Positions 35,120-47,300 of a stretch of DNA of 64,000 nucleotides are shown here, piece by piece; position 1 is the first letter of the stretch; every line of letters starts with the position of its first letter. Below the pieces are notes generated by a model that ran no database searches, was not told where the DNA came from, and saw only the letters and a program-made list of their open reading frames with translations. Source of the DNA: Hydractinia symbiolongicarpus (Eukaryota > Cnidaria > Hydrozoa > Anthoathecata > Hydractiniidae); the NCBI RefSeq assembly GCF_029227915.1, contig NC_079877.1, positions 5,148,001 through 5,212,000 of the forward strand, written 5' to 3'. A program made the translations under genes and the position numbers.

Positions 35120-35322
35120 ACGATTTTTTAAATTATTTTTTCACCACTAAAACGCATGAGACTTGTAGTTTTCAAAAATGTTTTCATTTTTGATGAGACG
35201 CTGAATAAAAGAAGTTTAATCGCCTGCAAACGAAAACCTGCGATTTCCCGTATATCCCGGACTCGGCCCGTATAGTCAAAAGTATACAAAGAAAGTACCC
35301 AGTGAGTAAACTCATTTCCCAA
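35120..35322 (+). repeat. Reference monomer, type B
   Basis: Diagnosed by cgcctgcaaacg (the gccggc palindrome is lost), cctgcgattt and cagtgag, followed by cccaaacgactttt at the junction with E. This copy has a private gtatatccc. Confidence 0.9.
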
Positions 35323-35525
35323 ACGACTTTTTAAATTATTATTTCACCACTAAAGCCCATGAGACTTGTAGTTTTTAAAAATGTTTTTATTTTTGATGAG
35401 ACGCTGAGTAAAAGAAGTTTAATCGCCGGGAAACGAAAACCAGCGATTTCCCGTAAATCCCGAACTCGGCCCGTATAGTCAAAAGTATACAAGGAAAGTA
35501 CCCAGTGAGTAAACTTATTTCCCGA
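35323..35525 (+). repeat. Reference monomer, type E
   Basis: Diagnosed by gcccatgag, aaatgtttttattt, gctgagtaaaag, aaaaccagcg, cccgaactcgg, acaagg and aaacttattt. The aaaaccagcg and aaacttattt pair identifies the E half in the palindrome monomer at 49331. Confidence 0.9.
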
Positions 35526-35728
35526 ACGAATTTTTAAATTATTTTTTTACCACTAAAACGCATGAGACTTGTAGTTTTCAGAAATGTTTTCATTTTTGAT
35601 GAGACGCTGAATAAAAGAAGTTTAATCGCCGGCAAACGAAAACCCGCGATTTCCCGTAAATCCCGAACTCGGCCCGTATAGTCAAAAGTATACAAGGAAA
35701 GTACCCAGTGAGTAAACTCATTTCCCGT
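35526..35728 (+). repeat. Reference monomer, type F1
   Basis: Diagnosed by ttttttaccac, ttttcagaaatg, gctgaataaaag, cgcgatttcc, cccgaactcgg and acaagg. Confidence 0.88.
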
Positions 35729-35931
35729 ACGAATTTTTAAATTATTTTTTTACCACTAAAACGCATGAGACTTGTAGTTTTCAGAAATGTTTTCATTTTT
35801 GATGAGACGCTGAATAAAAGAAGTTTAATCGCCGGCAAACGAAAACCCGCGACTTCCCGTAAATCCCGGGCTTGGCCCGTATAGTCCAAAGTATACAAAG
35901 ATAGTACCCAGGGAGTAAAGTCATTTCCCGA
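35729..35931 (+). repeat. Reference monomer, type F2
   Basis: Left half as F1 (ttttttaccac, cagaaatg). Right half has cgacttcc, gggcttgg, gtccaaag, gatagtaccc and gtaaagtcattt. The related F2' at 36744 begins with cgaacttttaaat. Confidence 0.88.
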
Positions 35932-36134
35932 ACGATTTTTTAATTCATTTTTTCACCACTAAATCGCATGAGACTTGTAGTTTTCAGAAATGTTTTCATT
36001 TTTGATGAGACGCTTAATGAAAGTGGTTTAATCGCCGGCGAACGAAAACCCGCGATCTCCCGTAAATCCCGGGCTTGGCCCGTATAGTCGAATGTATACA
36101 AAGAAAGTACCCTGTGAGTAAACTCATTTCCAAA
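35932..36134 (+). repeat. Reference monomer, type G
   Basis: Diagnosed by aaatcgcatgag, cagaaatg, gcttaatgaaagtgg, ggcgaacg, gtcgaatg, cctgtgag and an end in atttccaaaacg. Early-window G monomers have aaaacgcatgag instead. G' has gcctaatg. Confidence 0.9.
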
Positions 36135-36337
36135 ACGATTTTTTAAATTATCTTTTCACCACTAAAACGCTTGAGACTTGTAGTTTTCAAAAATGTTTTC
36201 ATTTTTGATGAGACGCTAAATAAAAGAGGTTTAATCGCCGGCAAACGAAAACCCGCCATTTCCCGTAAACCCCGGACTCGGCCCGCATAGTCAAAAGTAT
36301 ACAAAGAAAGTACCCAGGGTGTAAACTCATTTCCCGA
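36135..36337 (+). repeat. Reference monomer, type H
   Basis: Diagnosed by ttatcttttcacc, cgcttgag, gctaaataaaagagg, cgccatttcc, aaccccgg, cgcatag and cagggtg. By hand count it differs from type A (34511) at 13 of 203 positions. Confidence 0.9.
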
Positions 36338-36540
36338 ACGATTTTTTAAATTACTATTTCACCACTAAAGCCCATGAGACTTGTAGTATTTAAAAATATT
36401 TTCATTTTTGATGAGACGCTGAATAAAAGAAGTTTAATCGCCGGCAAACGAAAACCCGCGACTTCCCGTAAATCCCGGGCTTGGCCCGTATAGTCAAAAG
36501 TATACAAAGAAAGTACCCTGTGAGTAAACTCATTTCCAAA
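36338..36540 (+). repeat. Reference monomer, type I' (I with G-like end)
   Basis: Left half as I: ttactatttcacc, gcccatgag, gtatttaaaaatatt. It ends in aaagtaccctgtgag and atttccaaaacg, the end seen in G. Plain I (37557) has gatagtaccc and cagggag. I' looks like an old I/G-type recombinant now fixed in the unit. Confidence 0.85.
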
Positions 36541-36743
36541 ACGATTTTTTAAATTATCTTTTCACCACTAAAACGCTTGAGACTTGTAGTTTTCAAAAAT
36601 GTTTTCATTTTTGATGAGACGCTGAGTAAAAGAAGTTTAATCGCCGGCAAACGAAAACCCGCGATTTCCCGTAAATCCCGAACTCGGCCCGTATAGTCAA
36701 AGGTATACAAGGAAAGTACCCAGTGAGTAAACTCATTTCCCGA
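36541..36743 (+). repeat. Reference monomer, type J (H left, E/L right)
   Basis: Left half as H (ttatcttttcacc, cgcttgag, tcaaaaatg), right half as E/L (gctgagtaaaag, cccgaactcgg, acaagg, cagtgag). Like 16647 it is a fossil recombinant amplified with the HOR. Confidence 0.85.
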
Positions 36744-36946
36744 ACGAACTTTTAAATTATTTTTTTACCACTAAAACGCATGAGACTTGTAGTTTTCAGA
36801 AATGTTTTCATTTTTGATGAGACGCTGAATAAAAGAAGTTTAATCGCCGGCAAACGAAAACCCGCGACTTCCCGTAAATCCCGGGCTTGGCCCGTATAGT
36901 CCAAAGTATACAAAGATAGTACCCAGGGAGTAAACTCATTTCCTCA

Positions 36947-37150
36947 ACGATTTTTTAATTCATTTTTTCACCACTAAATCGCATGAGACTTGTAGTTTTC
37001 AGAAATGTTTTCATTTTTGATGAGACGCTTAATGAAAGTGGTTTAATCGCCGGCGAACGAAAAACCCGCGACTTCCCGTAAATCCCGGGCTTGGCCCGTA
37101 TAGTCCAAAGTATACAAAGATAGTACCCAGGGAGTAAACTCATTTCCTGA
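36947..37150 (+). repeat. Chimera X, G left half and A5 F right half (204 bp)
   Basis: Left half is G (aaatcgcatgag, gcttaatgaaagtgg, ggcgaacg). The right half is F (cgaaaaacccgcgacttcc, gtccaaag, tcctgaacg). The A5 tract (37060-37064) lies where the two halves meet. The next monomer is G' with gcctaatg. X recurs at 50940 and 54189. Confidence 0.88.
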
Positions 37151-37759
37151 ACGATTTTTTAATTCATTTTTTCACCACTAAATCGCATGAGACTTGTAGT
37201 TTTCAGAAATGTTTTCATTTTTGATGAGACGCCTAATGAAAGTGGTTTAATCGCCGGCGAACGAAAACCCGCGATTTCCCGTAAATCCCGGGCTTGGCCC
37301 GTATAGTCGAATGTATACAAAGAAAGTACCCTGTGAGTAAACTCATTTCCAAAACGATTTTTTAAATTATCTTTTCACCACTAAAACGCTTGAGACTTGT
37401 AGTTTTCAAAAATGTTTTCATTTTTGATGAGACGCTAAATAAAAGAGGTTTAATCGCCGGCAAACGAAAACCCGCCATTTCCCGTAAACCCCGGACTCGG
37501 CCCGCATAGTCAAAAGTATACAAAGAAAGTACCCAGGGTGTAAACTCATTTCCCGAACGATTTTTTAAATTACTATTTCACCACTAAAGCCCATGAGACT
37601 TGTAGTATTTAAAAATATTTTCATTTTTGATGAGACGCTGAATAAAAGAAGTTTAATCGCCGGGAAACGAAAACCCGCGACTTCCCGTAAATCCCGGGCT
37701 TGGCCCGTATAGTCAAAAGTATACAAAGATAGTACCCAGGGAGTAAACTCATTTCCCGA

Positions 37760-40700
37760 ACGATTTTTTAATTCATTTTTTCACCACTAAAACGCATGAG
37801 ACTTGTAGTTTTCAAAAATGTTTTCATTTTTGATGAGACGCTGAATAAAAGAAGTTTAATCGCCGGCAAACGAAAACCTGCGATTTCCCGTAAATCCTGG
37901 ACTCGGCCCGTATAGTCAAAAGTATGCAAAGAAAGTACCCAGGGAGTAAATTCATTTCCCAAACGATTTTTTAAATTATTATTTCACCACTAAAGCCCAT
38001 GAGATTTGTAGTTTTTAAAAATGTTTTCATTTTTGATTGGACGCTGAATAAAAGAAGTTTAATCGCCGGCAAACAAAAACCCGCGATTTCCCGTAAATCC
38101 CGGACTCGGCCCGTATAGTTAAAAGTATACAAGGAAAGTACCCAGTGAGTAAACTCATTTCCCGAACGAATTTTTAAATTATTTTTTCACCACTAAAACG
38201 TATGAGACTTGTAGTTTTCAAAAATATTTTCATTTTTGATAAGACGCTGAATAAAAGAAGTTTAATCGCCGGCAAACGAAAACCTGCGATTTCCCGTAAA
38301 TCCCGGACTCGGCCCGTATAGTCAAAAGTATACAAAGAAAGTACCAAGGGTGTAAACTCATTTCCCGAACGATTTTTTAAATTATTTTTTCACCACTAAA
38401 ACGCATGAGACTTGTAGTTTTCAAAAATGTTTTCATTTTTGATGAGACGCTGAATAAAAGAAGTTTAATCGCCTGCAAACGAAAACCTGCGATTTCCCGT
38501 AAATCCCGGACTCGGCCCGTATAGTCAAAAGTATACAAAGAAAGTACCCAGTGAGTAAACTCATTTCCCAAACGACTTTTTAAATTATTATTTCACCACT
38601 AAAGCCCATGAGACTTGTAGTTTTTAAAAATGTTTTTATTTTTGATGAGACGCTGAGTAAAAGAAGTTTAATCGCCGGCAAACGAAAACCAGCGATTTCC
38701 CGTAAATCCCGAACTCGGCCCGTATAGTCAAAAGTATACAAGGAAAGTACCCAGTGAGTAAACTTATTTCCCGAACGAATTTTTAAATTATTTTTTTACC
38801 ACTAAAACGCATGAGACTTGTAGTTTTCAGAAATGTTTTCATTTTTGATGAGACGCTGAATAAAAGAAGTTTAATCGCCGGCAAACGAAAACCCGCGATT
38901 TCCCGTAAATCCCGAACTCGGCCCGTATAGTCAAAAGTATACAAGGAAAGTACCCAGTGAGTAAACTTATTTCCCGAACGAATTTTTAAATTATTTTTTT
39001 ACCACTAAAACGCATGAGACTTGTAGTTTTCAGAAATGTTTTCATTTTTGATGAGACGCTGAATAAAAGAAGTTTAATCGCCGGCAAACGAAAACCCGCG
39101 ATTTCCCGTAAATCCCGAACTCGGCCCGTATAGTCAAAAGTATACAAGGAAAGTACCCAGTGAGTAAACTCATTTCCCGAACGAATTTTTAAATTATTTT
39201 TTTACCACTAAAACGCATGAGACTTGTAGTTTTCAGAAATGTTTTCATTTTTGATGAGACGCTGAATAAAAGAAGTTTAATCGCCGGCAAACGAAAACCC
39301 GCGACTTCCCGTAAATCCCGGGCTTGGCCCGTATAGTCCAAAGTATACAAAGATAGTACCCAGGGAGTAAAGTCATTTCCCGAACGATTTTTTAATTCAT
39401 TTTTTCACCACTAAATCGCATGAGACTTGTAGTTTTCAGAAATGTTTTCATTTTTGATGAGACGCTTAATGAAAGTGGTTTAATCGCCGGCGAACGAAAA
39501 CCCGCGATCTCCCGTAAATCCCGGGCTTGGCCCGTATAGTCGAATGTATACAAAGAAAGTACCCTGTGAGTAAACTCATTTCCAAAACGATTTTTTAAAT
39601 TATCTTTTCACCACTAAAACGCTTGAGACTTGTAGTTTTCAAAAATGTTTTCATTTTTGATGAGACGCTAAATAAAAGAGGTTTAATCGCCGGCAAACGA
39701 AAACCCGCCATTTCCCGTAAACCCCGGACTCGGCCCGCATAGTCAAAAGTATACAAAGAAAGTACCCAGGGTGTAAACTCATTTCCCGAACGATTTTTTA
39801 AATTACTATTTCACCACTAAAGCCCATGAGACTTGTAGTATTTAAAAATATTTTCATTTTTGATGAGACGCTGAATAAAAGAAGTTTAATCGCCGGCAAA
39901 CGAAAACCCGCGACTTCCCGTAAATCCCGGGCTTGGCCCGTATAGTCAAAAGTATACAAAGAAAGTACCCTGTGAGTAAACTCATTTCCAAAACGATTTT
40001 TTAAATTATCTTTTCACCACTAAAACGCTTGAGACTTGTAGTTTTCAAAAATGTTTTCATTTTTGATGAGACGCTGAGTAAAAGAAGTTTAATCGCCGGC
40101 AAACGAAAACCCGCGATTTCCCGTAAATCCCGAACTCGGCCCGTATAGTCAAAAGTATACAAGGAAAGTACCCAGTGAGTAAACTCATTTCCCGAACGAA
40201 CTTTTAAATTATTTTTTTACCACTAAAACGCATGAGACTTGTAGTTTTCAGAAATGTTTTCATTTTTGATGAGACGCTGAATAAAAGAAGTTTAATCGCC
40301 GGCAAACGAAAACCCGCGACTTCCCGTAAATCCCGGGCTTGGCCCGTATAGTCCAAAGTATACAAAGATAGTACCCAGGGAGTAAACTCATTTCCTGAAC
40401 GATTTTTTAATTCATTTTTTCACCACTAAATCGCATGAGACTTGTAGTTTTCAGAAATGTTTTCATTTTTGATGAGACGCTTAATGAAAGTGGTTTAATC
40501 GCCGGCGAACGAAAACCCGCGATTTCCCGTAAATCCCGGGCTTGGCCCGTATAGTCGAATGTATACAAAGAAAGTACCCTGTGAGTAAACTCATTTCCAA
40601 AACGATTTTTTAAATTATCTTTTCACCACTAAAACGCTTGAGACTTGTAGTTTTCAAAAATGTTTTCATTTTTGATGAGACGCTAAATAAAAGAGGTTTA

Positions 40701-41007
40701 ATCGCCGGCAAACGAAAACCCGCCATTTCCCGTAAACCCCGGACTCGGCCCGCATAGTCAAAAGTATACAAAGAAAGTACCCAGGGTGTAAACTCATTTC
40801 TCGAACGATTTTTTAAATTACTATTTCACCACTAAAGCCCATGAGACTTGTAGTATTTAAAAATATTTTCATTTTTGATGAGACGCTGAATAAAAGAAGT
40901 TTAATCGCCGGGAAACGAAAACCCGCGACTTCCCGTAAATCCCGGGCTTGGCCCGTATAGTCAAAAGTATACAAAGATAGTACCCAGGGAGTAAACTCAT
41001 TTCCCGA
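37760..41007 (+). repeat. HOR copy 2, sixteen monomers (3248 bp)
   Basis: Order: A W D B E F1 F1 F2 G H I' J F2' G H I. It also has 16 monomers, but for a different reason from copy 1. It lacks X and has an extra F1. The first F1 (38775) ends in aaacttattt like E, the second (38978) in the normal actcattt, so the extra monomer probably came from exchange near the E-F1 boundary. Confidence 0.88.
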
Positions 41008-43443
41008 ACGATTTTTTAATTCATTTTTTCACCACTAAAACGCATGAGACTTGTAGTTTTCAAAAACGTTTTCATTTTTGATGAGACGCTGAATAAAAGA
41101 AGTTTAATCGCCGGCAAACGAAAACCTGCGATTTCCCGTAAATCCTGGACTCGGCCCGTATAGTCAAAAGTATACAAAGAAAGTACCCAGGGAGTAAACT
41201 CATTTCCCAAACGATTTTTTAAATTATTATTTCACCACTAAAGCCCATGAGATTTGTAGTTTTTAAAAATGTTTTCATTTTTGATTGGACGCTGAATAAA
41301 AGAAGTTTAATCGCCGGCAAACAAAAACCCGCGATTTCCCGTAAATCCCGGACTCGGCCCGTATAGTTAAAAGTACACAAGGAAAGTACCCAGTGAGTAA
41401 ACTCATTTCCCGAACGAATTTTTAAATTATTTTTTCACCACTAAAACGTATGAGACTTGTAGTTTTCAAAAATATTTTCATTTTTGATAAGACGCTGAAT
41501 AAAAGAAGTTTAATCGCCGGCAAACGAAAACCTGCGATTTCCCGTAAATCCCGGACTCGGCCCGTATAGTCAAAAGTATACAAAGAAAGTACCAAGGGTG
41601 TAAACTCATTTCCCGAACGATTTTTTAAATTATTTTTTCACCACTAAAACGCATGAGAATTGTAGTTTTCAAAAATGTTTTCATTTTTGATGAGACGCTG
41701 AATAAAAGAAGTTTAATCGCCTGCAAACGAAAACCTGCGATTTCCCGTAAATCCCGGACTCGGCCCGTATAGTCAAAAGTATACAAAGAAAGTACCCAGT
41801 GAGTAAACTCATTTCCCAAACGAATTTTTAAATTATTTTTTTACCACTAAAACGCATGAGACTTGTAGTTTTCAAAAATCTTTTCATTTTTGATGAGACG
41901 CTAAATAAAAGAGGTTTAATCGCCGGCAAACGAAAACCCGCCATTTCCCGTAAACCCCGGACTCGGCCCGCATAGTCAAAAGTATACAAAGAAAGTACCC
42001 AGGGTGTAAACTCATTTCCCGAACGATTTTTTAAATTACTATTTCACCACTAAAGCCCATGAGACTTGTAGTATTTAAAAATATTTTCATTTTTGATGAG
42101 ACGCTGAATAAAAGAAGTTTAATCGCCGGGAAACGAAAACCCGCGACTTCCCGTAAATCCCGGGCTTGGCCCGTATAGTCAAAAGTATACAAAGATAGTA
42201 CCCAGGGAGTAAACTCATTTCCCGAACGATTTTTTAATTCATTTTTTCACCACTAAAACGCATGAGACTTGTAGTTTTCAAAAATGTTTTCATTTTTGAT
42301 GAGACGCTGAATAAAAGAAGTTTAATCGCCGGCAAACGAAAACCTGCGATTTCCCGTAAATCCTGGACTCGGCCCGTATAGTCAAAAGTATACAAAGAAA
42401 GTACCCAGGGAGTAAACCCATTTCCCAAACGATTTTTTAAATTATTATTTCACCACTAAAGCCCATGAGATTTGTAGTTTTTAAAAATGTTTTCATTTTT
42501 GATTGGACGCTGAATAAAAGAAGTTTAATCGCCGGCAAACAAAAACCCGCGATTTCCCGTAAATCCCGGACTCGGCCCGTATAGTTAAAAGTATACAAGG
42601 AAAGTACCCAGTGAGTAAACTCATTTCCCGAACGAATTTTTAAATTATTTTTTCACCACTAAAACGTATGAGACTTGTAGTTTTCAAAAATATTTTCATT
42701 TTTGATAAGACGCTGAATAAAAGAAGTTTAATCGCCGGCAAACGAAAACCTGCGATTTCCCGTAAATCCCGGACTCGGCCCGTATAGTCAAAAGTATACA
42801 AAGAAAGTACCAAGGGTGTAAACTCATTTCCCGAACGATTTTTTAAATTATTTTTTCACCACTAAAACGCATGAGAATTGTAGTTTTCAAAAATGTTTTC
42901 ATTTTTGATGAGACGCTGAATAAAAGAAGTTTAATCGCCTGCAAACGAAAACCTGCGATTTCCCGTAAATCCCGGACTCGGCCCGTATAGTCAAAAGTAT
43001 ACAAAGAAAGTACCCAGTGAGTAAACTCATTTCCCAAACGAATTTTTAAATTATTTTTTTACCACTAAAACGCATGAGACTTGTAGTTTTCAAAAATCTT
43101 TTCATTTTTGATGAGACGCTAAATAAAAGAGGTTTAATCGCCGGCAAACGAAAACCCGCCATTTCCCGTAAACCCCGGACTCGGCCCGCATAGTCAAAAG
43201 TATACAAAGAAAGTACCCAGGGTGTAAACTCATTTCCCGAACGATTTTTTAAATTACTATTTCACCACTAAAGCCCATGAGACTTGTAGTATTTAAAAAT
43301 ATTTTCATTTTTGATGAGACGCTGAATAAAAGAAGTTTAATCGCCGGGAAACGAAAACCCGCGACTTCCCGTAAATCCCGGGCTTGGCCCGTATAGTCAA
43401 AAGTATACAAAGATAGTACCCAGGGAGTAAACTCATTTCCCGA
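41008..43443 (+). repeat. Two six-monomer units A W D B F/H I (1218 bp each)
   Basis: Copies 41008-42225 and 42226-43443. The fifth monomer (41820 and 43038) is an F/H chimera: ttttttaccac and aaaacgcatgag on the left, gctaaataaaagagg and cgccatttcc on the right, with aaaaatctttt at the seam. Both copies also share acgcatgagaattg in B. They are a contraction of the 15-monomer unit followed by tandem duplication. Confidence 0.9.
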
Positions 43444-44052
43444 ACGATTTTTTAATTCATTTTTTCACCACTAAAACGCATGAGACTTGTAGTTTTCAAA
43501 AATGTTTTCATTTTTGATGAGACGCTGAATAAAAGAAGTTTAATCGCCGGCAAACGAAAACCTGCGATTTCCCGTAAATCCTGGACTCGGCCCGTATAGT
43601 CAAAAGTATACAAAGAAAGTACCCAGGGAGTAAACCCATTTCCCAAACGATTTTTTAAATTATTATTTCACCACTAAAGCCCATGAGATTTGTAGTTTTT
43701 AAAAATGTTTTCATTTTTGATTGGACGCTGAATAAAAGAAGTTTAATCGCCGGCAAACAAAAACCCGCGATTTCCCGTAAATCCCGGACTCGGCCCGTAT
43801 AGTTAAAAGTATACAAGGAAAGTACCCAGTGAGTAAACTCATTTCCCGAACGAATTTTTAAATTATTTTTTCACCACTAAAACGTATGAGACTTGTAGTT
43901 TTCAAAAATATTTTCATTTTTGATAAGACGCTGAATAAAAGAAGTTTAATCGCCGGCAAACGAAAACCTGCGATTTCCCGTAAATCCCGGACTCGGCCCG
44001 TATAGTCAAAAGTATACAAAGAAAGTACCAAGGGTGTAAACTCATTTCCCGA
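43444..44052 (+). repeat. A W D trimer leading into the eight-monomer units
   Basis: A, W and D in standard order. The A here shares aaacccattt with the A at 42226. After it the order departs from the six-monomer pattern. Confidence 0.85.
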
Positions 44053-47000
44053 ACGATTTTTTAAATTATTTTTTCACCACTAAAACGCATGAGACTTGTA
44101 GTTTTCAAAAATGTTTTCATTTTTGATGAGACGCTGAATAAAAGAAGTTTAATCGCCTGCAAACGAAAACCTGCGATTTCCCGTAAATCCCGGACTCGGC
44201 CCGTATAGTCAAAAGTATACAAAGAAAGTACCCAGTGAGTAAACTCATTTCCTAAACGACCTTTTAAATTATTATTTCACCACTAAAGCCCATGAGACTT
44301 GTAGTTTTTAAAAATGTTTTTATTTTTGATGAGACGCTGAGTAAAAGAAGTTTAATCGCCGGCAAACGAAAACCAGCGATTTCCCGTAAATCCCGAACTC
44401 GGCCCGTATAGTCAAAAGTATACAAGGAAAGTACCCAGTGAGTAAACTTATTTCCCGAACGAATTTTTAAATTATTTTTTTACCACTAAAACGCATGAGA
44501 CTTGTAGTTTTCAGAAATGTTTTCATTTTTGATGAGACGCTGAATAAAAGAAGTTTAATCGCCGGCAAACGAAAACCCGCGATTTCCCGTAAATCCCGAA
44601 CTCGGCCCGTATAGTCAAAAGTATACAAGGAAAGTACCCAGTGAGTAAACTCATTTCCCGAACGAATTTTTAAATTATTTTTTTACCACTAAAACGCATG
44701 AGATTTGTAGTTTTTAAAAATGTTTTCATTTTTGATTGGACGCTGAATAAAAGAAGTTTAATCGCCGGCAAACAAAAACCCGCGATTTCCCGTAAATCCC
44801 GGACTCGGCCCGTATAGTTAAAAGTATACAAGGAAAGTACCCAGTGAGTAAACTCATTTCCCGAACGAATTTTTAAATTATTTTTTCACCACTAAAACGT
44901 ATGAGACTTGTAGTTTTCAAAAATATTTTCATTTTTGATAAGACGCTGAATAAAAGAAGTTTAATCGCCGGCAAACGAAAACCTGCGATTTCCCGTAAAT
45001 CCCGGACTCGGCCCGTATAGTCAAAAGTATACAAAGAAAGTACCAAGGGTGTAAACTCATTTCCCGAACGATTTTTTAAATTATTTTTTCACCACTAAAA
45101 CGCATGAGACTTGTAGTTTTCAAAAATGTTTTCATTTTTGATGAGACGCTGAATAAAAGAAGTTTAATCGCCTGCAAACGAAAACCTGCGATTTCCCGTA
45201 AATCCCGGACTCGGCCCGTATAGTCAAAAGTATACAAAGAAAGTACCCAGTGAGTAAACTCATTTCCCAAACGAATTTTTAAATTATTTTTTTACCACTA
45301 AAACGCATGAGACTTGTAGTTTTCAAAAATCTTTTCATTTTTGATGAGACGCTAAATAAAAGAGGTTTAATCGCCGGCAAACGAAAACCCGCCATTTCCC
45401 GTAAACCCCGGACTCGGCCCGCATAGTCAAAAGTATACAAAGAAAGTACCCAGGGTGTAAACTCATTTCCCGAACGATTTTTTAAATTACTATTTCACCA
45501 CTAAAGCCCATGAGACTTGTAGTATTTAAAAATATTTTCATTTTTGATGAGACGCTGAATAAAAGAAGTTTAATCGCCGGCAAACGAAAACCTGCGATTT
45601 CCCGTAAATCCCGGACTCGGCCCGTATAGTCAAAAGTATACAAAGAAAGTACCAAGGGTGTAAACTCATTTCCCGAACGATTTTTTAAATTATTTTTTCA
45701 CCACTAAAACGCATGAGACTTGTAGTTTTCAAAAATGTTTTCATTTTTGATGAGACGCTGAATAAAAGAAGTTTAATCGCCTGCAAACGAAAACCTGCGA
45801 TTTCCCGTAAATCCCGGACTCGGCCCGTATAGTCAAAAGTATACAAAGAAAGTACCCAGTGAGTAAACTCATTTCCTAAACGACTTTTTAAATTATTATT
45901 TCACCACTAAAGCCCATGAGACTTGTAGTTTTTAAAAATGTTTTTATTTTTGATGAGACGCTGAGTAAAAGAAGTTTAATCGCCGGCAAACGAAAACCAG
46001 CGATTTCCCGTAAATCCCGAACTCGGCCCGTATAGTCAAAAGTATACAAGGAAAGTACCCAGTGAGTAAACTTATTTCCCGAACGAATTTTTAAATTATT
46101 TTTTTACCACTAAAACGCATGAGACTTGTAGTTTTCAGAAATGTTTTCATTTTTGATGAGACGCTGAATAAAAGAAGTTTAATCGCCGGCAAACGAAAAC
46201 CCGCGATTTCCCGTAAATCCCGAACTCGGCCCGTATAGTCAAAAGTATACAAGGAAAGTACCCAGTGAGTAAACTCATTTCCCGAACGAATTTTTAAATT
46301 ATTTTTTTACCACTAAAACGCATGAGATTTGTAGTTTTTAAAAATGTTTTCATTTTTGATTGGACGCTGAATAAAAGAAGTTTAATCGCCGGCAAACAAA
46401 AACCCGCGATTTCCCGTAAATCCCGGACTCGGCCCGTATAGTTAAAAGTATACAAGGAAAGTACCCAGTGAGTAAACTCATTTCCCGAACGAATTTTTAA
46501 ATTATTTTTTCACCACTAAAACGTATGAGACTTGTAGTTTTCAAAAATATTTTCATTTTTGATAAGACGCTGAATAAAAGAAGTTTAATCGCCGGCAAAC
46601 GAAAACCTGCGATTTCCCGTAAATCCCGGACTCGGCCCGTATAGTCAAAAGTATACAAAGAAAGTACCAAGGGTGTAAACTCATTTCCCGAACGATTTTT
46701 TAAATTATTTTTTCACCACTAAAACGCATGAGACTTGTAGTTTTCAAAAATGTTTTCATTTTTGATGAGACGCTGAATAAAAGAAGTTTAATCGCCTGCA
46801 AACGAAAACCTGCGATTTCCCGTAAATCCCGGACTCGGCCCGTATAGTCAAAAGTATACAAAGAAAGTACCCAGTGAGTAAACTCATTTCCCAAACGAAT
46901 TTTTAAATTATTTTTTTACCACTAAAACGCATGAGACTTGTAGTTTTCAAAAATCTTTTCATTTTTGATGAGACGCTAAATAAAAGAGGTTTAATCGCCG

Positions 47001-47300
47001 GCAAACGAAAACCCGCCATTTCCCGTAAACCCCGGACTCGGCCCGCATAGTCAAAAGTATACAAAGAAAGTACCCAGGGTGTAAACTCATTTCCCGAACG
47101 ATTTTTTAAATTACTATTTCACCACTAAAGCCCATGAGACTTGTAGTATTTAAAAATATTTTCATTTTTGATGAGACGCTGAATAAAAGAAGTTTAATCG
47201 CCGGGAAACGAAAACCCGCGACTTCCCGTAAATCCCGGGCTTGGCCCGTATAGTCAAAAGTATACAAAGATAGTACCCAGGGAGTAAACTCATTTCCCGA
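44053..47300 (+). repeat. Eight-monomer (1624 bp) tandem duplication
   Basis: Copy 1 (44053-45676): B E F1 F/W D B F/H I/D. Copy 2 (45677-47300): B E F1 F/W D B F/H I. Both leading B monomers share the derived tttcctaaacgac. The F/W chimeras (44662, 46286) have ttttttaccac and aaaacgcatgag on the left, tttttaaaaatg and gattggacg on the right. The joining monomer I/D (45474) starts ttactattt with gtatttaaaaatatt and ends cctgcgattt and accaagggtg. Confidence 0.88.

Larger units (their letters stand above)
34511..37759 (+). repeat. HOR copy 1, sixteen monomers (3249 bp)
   Basis: Order: A W D B E F1 F2 G H I' J F2' X G' H I. It is 16x203+1 because the X monomer (36947-37150) is 204 bp. Relative to the 15-monomer form at 55002 it has the additional chimera X. 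One A monomer pair (34511 and 37760) differs at only two positions between copies 1 and 2. Confidence 0.9.
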
